Virus record (IMG/VR): IMGVR_UViG_3300044675_004051
Coordinates: 1 to 35,182 of that record
Direction: 5' to 3' (one strand)
DNA: 35,182 bases
Source of the DNA: a virus
This document shows positions 14,101-21,536 of the stretch, piece after piece; the stretch's first letter is position 1, and every line of letters begins with the position of its first letter. The position numbers were made by a program, and so were the translations under genes. The notes beneath the pieces are model-generated. The model had not been told where the DNA came from. It ran no database searches and saw only the letters and a program-made list of their open reading frames with translations.

Positions 14101-14384
14101 TTCGCTCCGCTCGTCGCGAGGAAGACGACGGTGCCCGACACCTTCGCTTGCCCGTAAATTATTTGGCGCGGTGACGTCGGGCTGCGCGTCATGATTCCTC
14201 GGTCGTTGAGATCGCCCATTGACGGCATCTTTGGCGCGAGGAGGCGCGATGCGGCCATGCTCAGCCCAATGGTGACGATGTAGGGTATCGCTGCGACAAC
14301 TACATTTACGATTGCGGTCGAAACTCCAGCTTCTAGCAGGAGAGTTCCGACGAATTTTGCGAACAATACGAACGCTTCAAACAT
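11190..14384 (-). CDS. J-like tail tip / host specificity protein
   Basis: This 1064-residue protein is the distal tail tip that contacts the host, comparable to lambda gpJ. The N-terminus has a hydrophobic span (about 20-50, typical of this group) and then RSPTSPRQIIYGQAKVSGTV (about 87-106), the conserved entry of the tip family, with DVYFNEDRV soon after. The middle (about 200-480) is the baseplate-hub-like part. From about 505 two fibronectin type III-like domains are visible (PPTNLTLTADG, PTGLAAVVGTGRAVSLDWND, YYYWINAYDTVENVSGF), and further repeats follow. The last 150 residues are beta-rich and variable. The start ATG overlaps the last base of the upstream gene's stop. Confidence 0.9.
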   Translation of the reverse strand: MFEAFVLFAKFVGTLLLEAGVSTAIVNVVVAAIPYIVTIGLSMAASRLLAPKMPSMGDLNDRGIMTRSPTSPRQIIYGQAKVSGTVVFLATSGAKNEYLHLVVTLAGHEVQEIGDVYFNEDRVMEGGALTGYATGKYQATASYTGSLIHKYLGTTTQTVDETLEDDFPVAWDSSHRLQGIAYIYCKLTFSNEIFVGGIPNISCIVKGKKVEDPRETITTPPTLVYSANPALCLRDYLLDADLGMGMDRSEIDDASVIVAANVCDGQVQIKPSSPATYENRYECNGQAVTSSTPDSIIGQILSSMGGTIAYSGGQVVVYAAAYRAPAITLDETHMAGGFTVSTRLSARDRVNAVKGTFISSENQWAAADFPQITSATYLAADDGVYHWRDVILPFTTSSSAAQRIARINLRQAREEIIFTAKFNLTAMQLRAGDTVNLTNANLGFSSKVFEVIAWSLSSDGTPPTPVIELQLRETAASVYDWDVADEVAVESAPNTTLPNPFSIDPPTNLTLTADGTTQFIQADGTVVPRIKVAWSAPTEQFVTSGGKTVIEYKEGTATTYLVWSTVDGDQTLDFISSDVRIGTAYNVRLYAQSFFNTSSTYTEVSTATPVKDTTAPVTPTGLAAVVGTGRAVSLDWNDNTEPDFSEYGIYRKTTAVTPPNANTNKIAEVRASRFVDTDVDIGTTYYYWINAYDTVENVSGFAPYVEATPSAVAASATDSTPPDQPAAFSMSLTQPGAYLSSDGTTLTRLAVSLPAMPTLGVALNLLYKLQSGTNYLIAGQYTVGSIDAIIDDLTPGAYYTIAVQAFSAFGIGSTVRVVTGTDALAPSNTTAPTTPSNGAISSKAPAVLTWAVSDLYFGAHVSWSVNSDKDFEYFEIKSTVTNSDGADDFVWFAVGGTQGIYQTREPFFDYYRQDVQNGHVRIRAVNRSGTASAWHYAGNIASFTAVIGGNMSLQNKADVATTGITQGAGSLQRKVVARQPVYKQINLTGGAASETYSLDITNWGFSAAPDVGWFQSADQGGMLIRYDYDSSSSTSAELRITMADGSNVPTWTNMEITGELAEYS

Positions 14385-14998
14385 TATGGTTCTTCGTTTA
14401 AGGGTTCATCTCTTCCGCCCGTGCGGAACGCGGTCGCGTTAGCGTTGCCCCAGTAAATCACCTTGTCCTGCAATCCTGCGACGTATTCGAGCCCTGTGTC
14501 GGCTGGGTATCTGCGAAGCTGCTCCTCGTGCGTGTAGCGACTTTCACGCGTGCGCTGGAAATCGACGAGCTTGCTTTCGATTTGGATGCCGATGGTTGCT
14601 GATTTCCCATCGTTGGAAATCACCATCGTATCCATGCGCCCGCTGAAGACTGTGATTGAGTCGATAACCGCGCCCGTGTCCGCGTTCAGCGTGCCGAATC
14701 TCACCGCCGCCGTCCGCCCTTGGTAATCTTCATCGAGAGCGGCCGCAACGAGATCGTTGGGCACTCCGGTGAGGTCGATCGTCAGCCCGCGCGCCGACAG
14801 GTCTTCCGTTTCCTCGATGGTCGAGATCGAGGAGAACGCACCGAGGCCCGCATAGGTCACGCTGCCGATTGTAATCGTGCCGTAGCCGGTCCAGTAGCGC
14901 ACCGAGCCGTCGTCGAAATCCAGCGACGTGGCGAAGAACGGGTTGAGCTGCGCCGCCGTCGTCGAGGCGAGGAGAGGAGCAGGAATTGTGCGGCTCAT
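14384..14998 (-). CDS. tail hub protein, DUF2163-like
   Basis: This 204-residue protein begins MSRTIPAPLLASTTAAQLNP, and then FFATSLDFDDGSVRYWTGYG is typical of the DUF2163 family. That family sits between the distal tail protein and the J-like tip in gene-transfer-agent-like and lambda-like tails. Later come IDLTGVPNDLVAAALDEDYQ and SGRMDTMVISNDG, also family-like. The role is probably part of the tail hub or tip. I chose the ATG at 14998 because it overlaps the upstream stop (ATGA). A longer frame would start inside the previous gene. Confidence 0.8.
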   Translation of the reverse strand: MSRTIPAPLLASTTAAQLNPFFATSLDFDDGSVRYWTGYGTITIGSVTYAGLGAFSSISTIEETEDLSARGLTIDLTGVPNDLVAAALDEDYQGRTAAVRFGTLNADTGAVIDSITVFSGRMDTMVISNDGKSATIGIQIESKLVDFQRTRESRYTHEEQLRRYPADTGLEYVAGLQDKVIYWGNANATAFRTGGRDEPLNEEP

Positions 14999-15603
14999 GT
15001 GTTGATCGCCTCGAAGATCGAGAAGTTCAGCCCATACTTTTTCGCCGTGTCGATTGACCAATCGCACGTCGTGGTCCCGAGGCGGAAGACACCAACGGCA
15101 TCCGTGTAATCTATCGTCGTGTTGTCAGGGTAGGCCGTGCGCAAGAGCGGGAAGATTTCGTAGGAGGTCGCTGTGGGCGGGTCGCCGTTCACCTGCGTGA
15201 TCTTGTGCAACTTCGAGCTGCTGCCGGTCCCGAGCTGGATGTAATCGCCGACGGCCCACGAGCCAGAGCCGGTATCGACCGTGAGCGTTGACGTGTTCGC
15301 AACGTGCGCCCCGTTGAGCTGTGGGCTTCCGGTCATAGTCCCGCGCTGCGTCCCGTTGGCGTAGTCGCGAAAGTAGAACGTGCCGCGCGCAGCCATAATC
15401 AGAAAGCCGATGAGTTCCTCGGCGTCGGCGCGGTTCATCGGAGGGCACTCGACATCGCCGCTGAGCATCGTGCCGGTCCAGTTGTAGGATTGGCTCGAAA
15501 ACGTGAACGGCGAGATGTTGCGGGCGACCGCGCTGATGGCCGAGAAACGCAAGGAAGCGATGCGAATGGCGGCGGGAGGGGTGAGAGGATAGGTGATGGC
15601 CAT
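14995..15603 (-). CDS. distal tail / minor tail protein
   Basis: This 202-residue beta-rich protein starts MAITYPLTPPAAIRIASLRF and contains QSYNWTGTMLSGDVECPPMN, with later ADAEELIGFLIMAARGTFYF. Its place between the tape measure and the DUF2163-like hub gene, together with its size, fits a Dit-like or minor tail protein. The middle includes a Gly/Ser/Thr-rich strand region (STLTVDTGSGSWAVGDYIQL) like the small galectin-like insertions of such proteins. The precise family is uncertain. Confidence 0.75.
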   Translation of the reverse strand: MAITYPLTPPAAIRIASLRFSAISAVARNISPFTFSSQSYNWTGTMLSGDVECPPMNRADAEELIGFLIMAARGTFYFRDYANGTQRGTMTGSPQLNGAHVANTSTLTVDTGSGSWAVGDYIQLGTGSSSKLHKITQVNGDPPTATSYEIFPLLRTAYPDNTTIDYTDAVGVFRLGTTTCDWSIDTAKKYGLNFSIFEAINT

Positions 15604-15617
15604 AAGCGTCTAGAAAC

Positions 15618-16973
15618 TCAAGCAAACGCACTGCGATAGCTTCCCCCGCGGCGCACCATGTCGGGGATCTCGGCCTTGAGCCGCCGCCGCTCCTGTTCGA
15701 GGATTGGCACCAGCTCGGCGCGCGAGACGCCTGCGGCGATATTGTAGTTTACGGTCACGCCGCCCGAGCCCCCGCCGCTGCTGCCCATTGCGCCGTTTGG
15801 CACGATGCTGCCCGAGGAGCTGGGCACGAATAGCTCGGGGCCTTTTTCGCCGACCATGTAGGCACCGCCTGCGTTCACGGGTCCGCCCTCGGCGCGCATA
15901 CCAGAAAGAAACGTCCCGATTCCCTTCGCGAGAGGCTGCGTTACCATGTTGCTGAAGACGAGTCGGACCAAGTCCTGCCCGATTGCGCGAAGCACCTCGC
16001 TGAGTTTTTGCCCGCTCAGAATTGCGTCCTCGAATCCTGTGGCGAGAATCTGGCCAGCGTCGTCGAAGAGTCTGTTTTGCTCCTTCATGAGCGCGTTGAT
16101 TTTTTCCTCTTCGGCTGCGACTTGGGGGAGAAGCCGAATCATCTCCTCTTGGTCTTTGATTTTCTGCGCCGTGCTTTTATCCTCGGCCTTCATGTTTAAT
16201 GCAAATGGCTGCACTTCTTTTCCACCAAATGTCAGGGCGCTCAAACGCTCTTTGTCGGCCGCAAGCCTCAACTGCATTTGCTTGAGGTCTTGAGGCATAC
16301 TTTGAGCGCGAAGGGCTCCAGCTTGCTTCTGAAGATCGTTCAGCTTTTGCGTCTCCGTCGTGTCGTCCTTTTTCAAATCATTCAGAACCTTTTGAACCTC
16401 GATCTCTTTTTTCGCGGTAGCGACTGGGTCGCCTTGCCCGCGCATCGCGTCGAGTTCTGCACCAAGCGTGACAGCGAGATTCCTTTTTGCCGCAGTTAGT
16501 TTCTCCTGTGACATTCCTATCTGGTCGAAATCTTTTTTCAATTCGGCCAGCGTTTCGCCAGATGCCTCAATTTCTTTTTTGAATCTCACCAATTTCAGGT
16601 CGTCGAGCTTTTTTCTGATTTCATCTTTGGTGAGCGGGCTGAAAGCGTTTCCCATGCTGATGCCGACCTGCGCCAGAGCCAGCGGCAGCTTCATGAAAAA
16701 GTTGAGCGTCCCCTCGACGAGATTCTGCATCTCCATCGCGGCAACGATTTGCTCGTCGCTGAATCCTACTTCTTCACCAGCCGTCGCGACCTTGTCCAGC
16801 CGCTGCTTCATCATGTTCAGCGCGCCCATCACGGCCTCGCCACCAAACGCCAGCTTGGTGATCTTGGAAAGCCCTTGCGTGGATTTCTCCAGCTTGCCGA
16901 GCGAGTTTTGCACCGACGCAAACGCCGCCTTCGTCGCATCGATTGCTTTGAGTGTGAATGATGCTTCAGCCAT
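15618..16973 (-). CDS. tail tape measure protein
   Basis: This 451-residue protein sets tail length. The N-terminus (MAEASFTLKAIDATKAAFAS) matches tape measures of the lambda H/TP901 kind. The body is mostly long helix (AELKKDFDQIGMSQEKLTAA and similar). A hydrophobic stretch lies near 325-355, and the C-terminus carries AEGGPVNAGGAYMVGEKGPE, then LFVPSSSGSIVPN, a signature common to tape measures. At about 0.15 nm per residue it predicts a short tail near 65-70 nm, assuming that the general ratio holds. The start overlaps the end of the frameshifted chaperone reading frame. Confidence 0.9.
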   Translation of the reverse strand: MAEASFTLKAIDATKAAFASVQNSLGKLEKSTQGLSKITKLAFGGEAVMGALNMMKQRLDKVATAGEEVGFSDEQIVAAMEMQNLVEGTLNFFMKLPLALAQVGISMGNAFSPLTKDEIRKKLDDLKLVRFKKEIEASGETLAELKKDFDQIGMSQEKLTAAKRNLAVTLGAELDAMRGQGDPVATAKKEIEVQKVLNDLKKDDTTETQKLNDLQKQAGALRAQSMPQDLKQMQLRLAADKERLSALTFGGKEVQPFALNMKAEDKSTAQKIKDQEEMIRLLPQVAAEEEKINALMKEQNRLFDDAGQILATGFEDAILSGQKLSEVLRAIGQDLVRLVFSNMVTQPLAKGIGTFLSGMRAEGGPVNAGGAYMVGEKGPELFVPSSSGSIVPNGAMGSSGGGSGGVTVNYNIAAGVSRAELVPILEQERRRLKAEIPDMVRRGGSYRSAFA

Positions 16974-17447
16974 GATGCTTTAATTTCCGGTTTTGGTGTT
17001 CGATGTAAACGAGCCAGCCGTTCAATTCCTGCGCTGGCATGGCGAGCACTTCGCTTGCGAATTTGCCGAGACGGTCCGCGAGAGCATACACGGCGAGGAA
17101 GTCGGCAGCTTCTCCGCCGTGAATCAGTTTTTTAAGTCGTCAGGCCTCGGCCCGTTTTCGGCCAGAATGGCGTTCGCGATCCGTCCCACGACGTTGCTGT
17201 CGGCCTTGTTCAAGAGCGTCGGCTTGTGCTCGATGGTGAACAGCTTCGCGCCGTGCTCGTCCGTGGCCTTCATGATCAAAATATCGACGAGCAACTCCAT
17301 GTCGTTTTCTTTGCTGCGCCGATAGAGCCGGTTCTTTTCGCCGAGGGTGACCGGCGATGCGTGGACGACGAGCTTCCACTCGGGCACGTCGATCTTGCGC
17401 GTGCCGAGGGAGGCGAAGTGTTCTCTGACGAGGTCGATTGCTTCCAT
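16966..17447 (-). CDS. tail chaperone frameshift fusion (G-GT type)
   Basis: If ribosomes slip -1 at the A AAA AAC site (17133-17127), the first 105 residues of the tail chaperone continue as KK and then LIHGGEAADFLAVYALADRL, followed by GKFASEVLAMPAQELNGWLV and YIEHQNRKLKHHG. The fusion is about 160 residues. The -1 frame stays open for 53 codons and stops at 16966, overlapping the tape-measure start by 8 bases. This matches the known arrangement of long-tailed phages, in which a short and a fused chaperone help assemble the tape measure and tube. The slip is inferred from the site and the open frame. Confidence 0.8.
17124..17447 (-). CDS. tail assembly chaperone, short form
   Basis: This 107-residue soluble helical protein (MEAIDLVREHFASLGTRKID, with PVTLGEKNRLYRRSKENDME) lies between tail tube and tape measure, where lambda gpG-like chaperones are found. 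RNA reading stops at the TGA directly after AAA AAC. Together with the fused form it should coat the tape measure before tube polymerisation. The leader is ACACACAACAC, one of the CA-rich leaders of this genome. Confidence 0.85.
   Translation of the reverse strand: MEAIDLVREHFASLGTRKIDVPEWKLVVHASPVTLGEKNRLYRRSKENDMELLVDILIMKATDEHGAKLFTIEHKPTLLNKADSNVVGRIANAILAENGPRPDDLKN
17127..17133 (-). promoter_or_regulatory. programmed -1 frameshift slippery site A AAA AAC
   Basis: On the minus strand the heptamer A AAA AAC is in the right phase (zero-frame codons TTA AAA AAC) and is followed at once by TGA. It fits the X XXY YYZ rule, and the -1 frame is open into a typical tail-chaperone extension. A hairpin that could stimulate the shift may lie downstream (for example GGCGGAGAAGCTGCC), but I did not fold it. 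Confidence 0.8.
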
Positions 17448-17475
17448 GTGTTGTGTGTGTTTTGCTGCTGAGAAA

Positions 17476-17865
17476 TTAGACGGCGGTCAGCGTGCTCAGA
17501 GCGCCGTTGCCCTCGAAGGCGATAGAGCCTTCCACGATGCCGTCGAAGCTGGCGGAAATGTCGAATTTAGTCACGATCGCCAAGCCGCCATAATAGATGT
17601 CCCCAGCCGTGTCACCCTCTGGGTAAAGGTTGAGCGTGACGACGCTGCCGATGGTAATCAGGAGCTGGCCCGCGTTCGTCTCATCCCAATAGAGATCGCC
17701 CGAGGCAGACCACGTTTTCATGGTCGCGAGCCGCGTGCGGTAGGTGTCGCCGATGACGGAATCTTCGACGGTGTCTGACGAGTGGCTGAGCGAGTAGTTC
17801 CGCAGCTCGCCGATTGCAGTGGTGGAGATTTTGACGAGGCCTTCGCGGCCGAGGTGATTTGCCAT
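17476..17865 (-). CDS. major tail tube protein
   Basis: This 129-residue protein starts MANHLGREGLVKISTTAIGE, has short strands throughout (TWSASGDLYWDETNAGQLLI), and contains the phrase FEGNGALSTLTAV at the end. The pattern 'LGREG-VK-...-GDLYWD' is typical of tail tube subunits of siphoviruses and gene-transfer agents. Many copies stack as rings around the tape measure. It lies between the tail terminator and the chaperone, the usual order. High copy number would need strong translation, but no special site is seen. Confidence 0.85.
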   Translation of the reverse strand: MANHLGREGLVKISTTAIGELRNYSLSHSSDTVEDSVIGDTYRTRLATMKTWSASGDLYWDETNAGQLLITIGSVVTLNLYPEGDTAGDIYYGGLAIVTKFDISASFDGIVEGSIAFEGNGALSTLTAV

Positions 17866-17866
17866 G

Positions 17867-18298
17867 TTAGTCGGTGGTTAGATAGATGCAGTTGAAAGTA
17901 TGCCGAGCCGTGCCGAAGCGCCTGTCTTCATCGGGCTCGATAACATAGTCCACACTGTTAAGATGGAGATCGCGGCATTGCCCCCCGAGCGTCACGTCGG
18001 CCAAGACTGCGGCCTCCACCGCCGCGCTGCCCGTGTCGAAAAGGTCGTCGATCAAATATGTTCCGCTCTCCGCGATGAAGTAATCGACGATGAGCTGCAA
18101 CTGCCGGTATTGCGTCCGGTTGCTCGGCCCGAGCGTGCGGACCTCGATTTGCTCGCTCACGGCGTAAACCGCTGCCGCGGGAAACGAGATGCTTGCGATG
18201 GTGTTGTTGCGCCCGCGAAGGATGTTCGCGGTAGGCACGACGAGCGCGCCGGTCAGAGCGTTTGCCGTCGCGGTGCGGATGTTGGTGCGTGTGCTCAT
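17867..18298 (-). CDS. tail terminator / tail completion protein
   Basis: This 143-residue protein (MSTRTNIRTATANALTGALV ... RRFGTARHTFNCIYLTTD) fits the small gpU-like tail terminator group by position (before the tube gene), size and mixed alpha/beta pattern: an N-terminal helix, central strands with YFIAESGTYLIDDLFDTG, and a C-terminal strand pair. It would cap the tail tube and join it to the head connector. Its start overlaps the upstream gene by 4 bases. The family call is from position and pattern only. Confidence 0.7.
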   Translation of the reverse strand: MSTRTNIRTATANALTGALVVPTANILRGRNNTIASISFPAAAVYAVSEQIEVRTLGPSNRTQYRQLQLIVDYFIAESGTYLIDDLFDTGSAAVEAAVLADVTLGGQCRDLHLNSVDYVIEPDEDRRFGTARHTFNCIYLTTD

Positions 18299-19095
18299 GC
18301 GGCTGGGGTCTTGATTTGCATCGTTCCGATAACTCGGGTGAAGCCGAGATTGACGGCCTTGTTGGCGAGGACGGCGGCGACTTTCCTTGTCGTGATTTTG
18401 ACCCGCGAGTTAATGGCCCCGTCGATCATGCGTTGGTAATTCGGTATCTTCACGTTATCAGCCGTGGCCTTAATAAATGGCTGCGGGCCAAAACTAAAAC
18501 GCACCGCGCCAAAAAGCAGATTGCCACCCGCCTGCGGTTTAAGTTTGTCGCTGAATTTCTTGTAGCGCGCGCCGGTTACTTTAGCCGACGACCTCCATCC
18601 GCTCACGGTCCAACCGACGCGGTCTTCCATCGTCTTGCGAACGCGTCGAAAATCCAAACCGAAGGCAAGGGCCAAGGGCTTTCCCTCAACTCTGCCTTTT
18701 GAGTTTCGCTGGCTGCGATGGTATTTCTTGATCGCATCTTGGCTTTCTAGCAACGGCCTGCCGTAATAGTGCGTGAGCTTTGGATTATTGAGCAGCGCGC
18801 GCAGCTTCTCGATCTTGCGATTGCGCACGTATCTCGCCATCGACTTGTAGAATCCGCCCTCGGTTGCCTTTGCTTGAAGGTTTTGATAAACCAAGGGCTC
18901 CGCGAGCTTCGCAAAGTCCGCGCGCACCGCGTTGACGCCTTCTGATTTTTGTTTCGGTCGCGTAAATTTAACGATGGTCTGAATCGCGTATTTCGCTTCC
19001 TCATTGATTACCAAGCCGAGATCAACCCTTGCCGCTTTCGCCAATAAATGGAGCTGCATTTCAAGCCGCTCGAAACTGGTTTCGATGTCGATCAT
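18295..19095 (-). CDS. neck/minor tail protein, HK97 gp10-like candidate
   Basis: This 266-residue basic protein starts MIDIETSFERLEMQLHLLAK and contains an N-terminal helix with INEEAKYAIQTIVKFTRPKQ. A long Lys/Arg-rich middle follows, and a C-terminal part with RMIDGAINSRVKITTRKVAAV. Between the head-tail connector and the tail terminator the expected gene is an HK97 gp10-like neck protein. This one is longer than the usual 130-180 residues and may carry an insertion. The ATGA overlap with the upstream gene fixes the start. Confidence 0.6.
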   Translation of the reverse strand: MIDIETSFERLEMQLHLLAKAARVDLGLVINEEAKYAIQTIVKFTRPKQKSEGVNAVRADFAKLAEPLVYQNLQAKATEGGFYKSMARYVRNRKIEKLRALLNNPKLTHYYGRPLLESQDAIKKYHRSQRNSKGRVEGKPLALAFGLDFRRVRKTMEDRVGWTVSGWRSSAKVTGARYKKFSDKLKPQAGGNLLFGAVRFSFGPQPFIKATADNVKIPNYQRMIDGAINSRVKITTRKVAAVLANKAVNLGFTRVIGTMQIKTPAA

Positions 19096-19412
19096 ATCGA
19101 CTTTGCGACTTCGATTTCGCAGCCCGCGCCCTCGGCATCCAAGGTCACGCGTTCGATGAAATAAGTGATGCTCGCGCGAGAAAGCGTCTGGGTGACTTGC
19201 GGCGTGGCGCTGACGCTCGACGTGAGCAGGAACACCGTAAACTTGCTGTCGGTTCGACGCTGGTCCTCAAACTCCGAGAACGCATCGCGCGACGATGACC
19301 AGATGCCGGTGACGCTCACGCCCTGATAAGTGAACGCGACGCCCGCCTGCTCAAGAATCGCCGAGAAGTCGGAGTTGATTTGGGTCGGGTCGAAGTCTCG
19401 CACGGCTGCCAT
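19092..19412 (-). CDS. head-tail connector / head closure candidate
   Basis: This 106-residue protein (MAAVRDFDPTQINSDFSAIL, then YQGVSVTGIWSSSRDAFSEF) looks like the small head-closure proteins of siphoviruses: an N-terminal strand pair, a central loop and a C-terminal strand. It comes after the glycosyltransferases and before the neck gene. I chose the ATG at 19412, because the frame upstream runs through the second glycosyltransferase gene in another phase. The exact class (gpFII-like or HK97 gp7-like) is not decidable. Confidence 0.6.
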   Translation of the reverse strand: MAAVRDFDPTQINSDFSAILEQAGVAFTYQGVSVTGIWSSSRDAFSEFEDQRRTDSKFTVFLLTSSVSATPQVTQTLSRASITYFIERVTLDAEGAGCEIEVAKSI

Positions 19413-19414
19413 AC

Positions 19415-20056
19415 TTATGCGCCGCCTGTAAAATAAAACCGTGCGTGAAGCTCCGGTCGGTTCGCGAGTAGCCACGGCTCCGCGTCCTCGTAGCACCGCT
19501 GTGCGTCCTGCCCGCAGGTCTGGCTTCCGACGTGGTGAACGTAGGCCCGCGAGATGAAATGCCGCCGCTTCATGTCCGCGCATTGCACGTCGTCCGAGAA
19601 CCAATTTATCGGCGGGAAATCCACCCACGAGTCGCGGTGAATCCACGCGCAGATTGGCGCGATCACCGGCGTCTCGATGATGTGCCGCTCGGATTGGTAG
19701 CGCAGGAAGTCGATCTTGCCGCGCCCGCTGCGGACGTTCTGTTCGCCTCGCGCATAGTCCGAGCGCGTCGCGACGTAACCGAGATCCGGCACGACCTTGC
19801 GGAGATGCGCGACATCCGCGAGGAGCACCGCCCACGTCGTCGGGGTAAACACGATGTCATCGTTGCAAATCAGAATCTCGTCGTGCTGCTTGAACGCTTC
19901 GCGCGCGGCGAAGTTGTAGGCGTCTCCAAAGTTCGCGCCGACCTTGTGATGCACATACCTCTCGACGTCGCGCGGGACGTAGGCGTTCAGCGATGCGGTC
20001 ATGACGTTGAGGCACGCGCCGTTGACCGTGCAAACGATGATTGCTGGCGTGCTCAC
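19415..20056 (-). CDS. glycosyltransferase-like protein, small
   Basis: This 213-residue protein starts at a GTG in a GTGA overlap and reads MSTPAIIVCTVNGACLNVMT. The pattern HHKVGANFGDAYNFAAREAF followed by EILICNDDIVFTPTTWAVLL is the GT-A fold of family 2-like transferases, with a DD pair (ICNDDIVF) as the nucleotide-sugar metal site. A second half with APICAWIHRDSWVDFPPINW and MKRRHFISRAYVHHVGSQTC is seen in short phage transferases. It probably adds a sugar to phage DNA, a capsid or tail protein, or a host glycan. The target is unknown. Confidence 0.8.
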   Translation of the reverse strand: MSTPAIIVCTVNGACLNVMTASLNAYVPRDVERYVHHKVGANFGDAYNFAAREAFKQHDEILICNDDIVFTPTTWAVLLADVAHLRKVVPDLGYVATRSDYARGEQNVRSGRGKIDFLRYQSERHIIETPVIAPICAWIHRDSWVDFPPINWFSDDVQCADMKRRHFISRAYVHHVGSQTCGQDAQRCYEDAEPWLLANRPELHARFYFTGGA

Positions 20057-21438
20057 GGCTTTTTCGCCCCGAGGATTTCTTTGATGTTCTCGGCGTCGAT
20101 GAGCGTCACGCCGCTTGCAATCACGAGCTTGTCCCAGTCGTGCGGCGGGACCATGCCGTCCTCGATGTGCACCGAGATCATCGCGCGCTCCACGGCTCGC
20201 GGTTGCCCTACGTCGTGGATGAACTGCTTCGACATTGCCATCGTCTCCTTGTCGTCGGGTCGCACAAGGAAAACGTGCTCGACGGTTTCCGGTTGCGCTG
20301 CCGTCCCGAGCCACGCCTCGCGAAATGACACCGAGCGCGTCGAGTCGCCGAGGGTTTTCTGCGTTAGCCGAATCGCGGGCTTTTCGTGCTTGTGGAACGC
20401 CCACTGGAGCCCGTCCGCCTTTCTCGGCTGGTCCGCGAGCCGGTAGGAACGCGCGGCGAGATCGAGACCGGCCCAGCCATACCACTTCACCTCGTGCGTC
20501 CACGGCCTTTCCTTCTCCTTCGGCTCCGGTAGCGCAAGCATCCGCTCAGCCCAGAAGCTCGCGCGGCGCCCGTCGTTGCGCTCGAAGGCCAGCATGATAA
20601 CCGACGCGATGGCCTCGCGGCACCACGGGAAAACCCCGTGCGCACCGAGCGCGAATTGCAAAGCCTCGCGCCGTGACGCGACGAGCCGCGCAAGGTTCAG
20701 TTGCACTTCGTATCGAAACGAGTCGTCGAGGTTCGGGAAGGAAAGCGCGATGCGGCCGAACTGCTCGGCGGCGGTCTTGTTGCCCGCGCAATAGTGTTCC
20801 TGATGGATGTAAAAATACTGGGTCGCAGACTCCGCTACACTGCGCCCGAGGATTGCCAGATTGCGTTTCCGGTTGCTCTGCTTGATCGACACCGGCTGAT
20901 GCCGCCAGACTGGCGCGGCCCACTCGTTGTGGAGATCGTTCGGCAGCAGGAGCAGGTTTTCGTGCACGTCGTGGTGCCAGACCCGCCCCGAGGCGAACGC
21001 TGTGCGGCGGATGATGCGCTCGCGTTGGAGTTTTTTGCCGGTGCCCCGCACGTCGTAAGGGCATCGGAGCATAAGCACGTCCTCAGTCAGTTCCTTGAGC
21101 CTTTCCCGCAGCTCCGTCGCATCGGTCAGCACGTCGTCGCAGTCGGCCCAAAGAAGCCAATCGCCGGTGCCTTGCGCAAACGCTTGGTTCCTCGCCCTCG
21201 CGAACGAATCGACGTGCCGCCACGCCTGCGCAGTGACCCCGTTGCGGTAGTCCGAGAAGACGATCGGGACCGCGTTGTGCTCGCACCAGTCCCGCGCGAG
21301 CTGTTCGGTGTCGTCCGGTTCCTGCGAGCCGATGGCGCGCACCAGTGAGAGTTCGTCGATGATGCCGACGAACGAATCGAGCATGGTCTTGATGTGCGCG
21401 GTCTCGTTACCGGCAATCACGCAGAGGGAAATCGTCAT
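20053..21438 (-). CDS. family 2 glycosyltransferase with helical C-terminal region
   Basis: This 461-residue enzyme has a family 2 transferase domain in its first 200 residues: MTISLCVIAGNETAHIKTML (1-20) is the usual entry with the NE pair, and LLWADCDDVLTD (about 94-105) supplies the DxD metal site. RTAFASGRVWHHDVHENLLL is the later conserved loop. The second half is helical (AAEQFGRIALSFPNLDDSFR, WTHEVKWYGWAGLDLAARSY), perhaps TPR-like. It stands just after the capsid terminator and overlaps a second transferase. Its own promoter is expected. GGAGG lies 12 bases before the ATG. Confidence 0.88.
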   Translation of the reverse strand: MTISLCVIAGNETAHIKTMLDSFVGIIDELSLVRAIGSQEPDDTEQLARDWCEHNAVPIVFSDYRNGVTAQAWRHVDSFARARNQAFAQGTGDWLLWADCDDVLTDATELRERLKELTEDVLMLRCPYDVRGTGKKLQRERIIRRTAFASGRVWHHDVHENLLLLPNDLHNEWAAPVWRHQPVSIKQSNRKRNLAILGRSVAESATQYFYIHQEHYCAGNKTAAEQFGRIALSFPNLDDSFRYEVQLNLARLVASRREALQFALGAHGVFPWCREAIASVIMLAFERNDGRRASFWAERMLALPEPKEKERPWTHEVKWYGWAGLDLAARSYRLADQPRKADGLQWAFHKHEKPAIRLTQKTLGDSTRSVSFREAWLGTAAQPETVEHVFLVRPDDKETMAMSKQFIHDVGQPRAVERAMISVHIEDGMVPPHDWDKLVIASGVTLIDAENIKEILGAKKP

Positions 21439-21480
21439 GTTGTGTGTTGCCTCCGGTGTGGCGAATCGCGCCGCAGCGTC

Positions 21481-21515
21481 AAAACAAAAAGCCCCACGCG
21501 GTGAGGCGTGGGGCT
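21481..21515 (-). terminator. strong intrinsic terminator after major capsid gene
   Basis: On the minus strand GCCCCACGC (21514-21506) pairs with GCGTGGGGC (21499-21491) around a 6-base loop. TTTTTGTTTT follows to 21481. It separates the head genes from the glycosyltransferase and tail genes. Some readthrough or an internal promoter must serve the tail operon. Confidence 0.9.
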
Positions 21516-21536
21516 GTAAACTCAGGTGTATTCAGA

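Noticed and set aside
19415-20503. Longer version of the second glycosyltransferase starting at 20503
   Set aside because: The first 149 residues would be antisense-like Arg-rich sequence overlapping the first transferase; the GTG at 20056 with a GTGA overlap is the consistent start.
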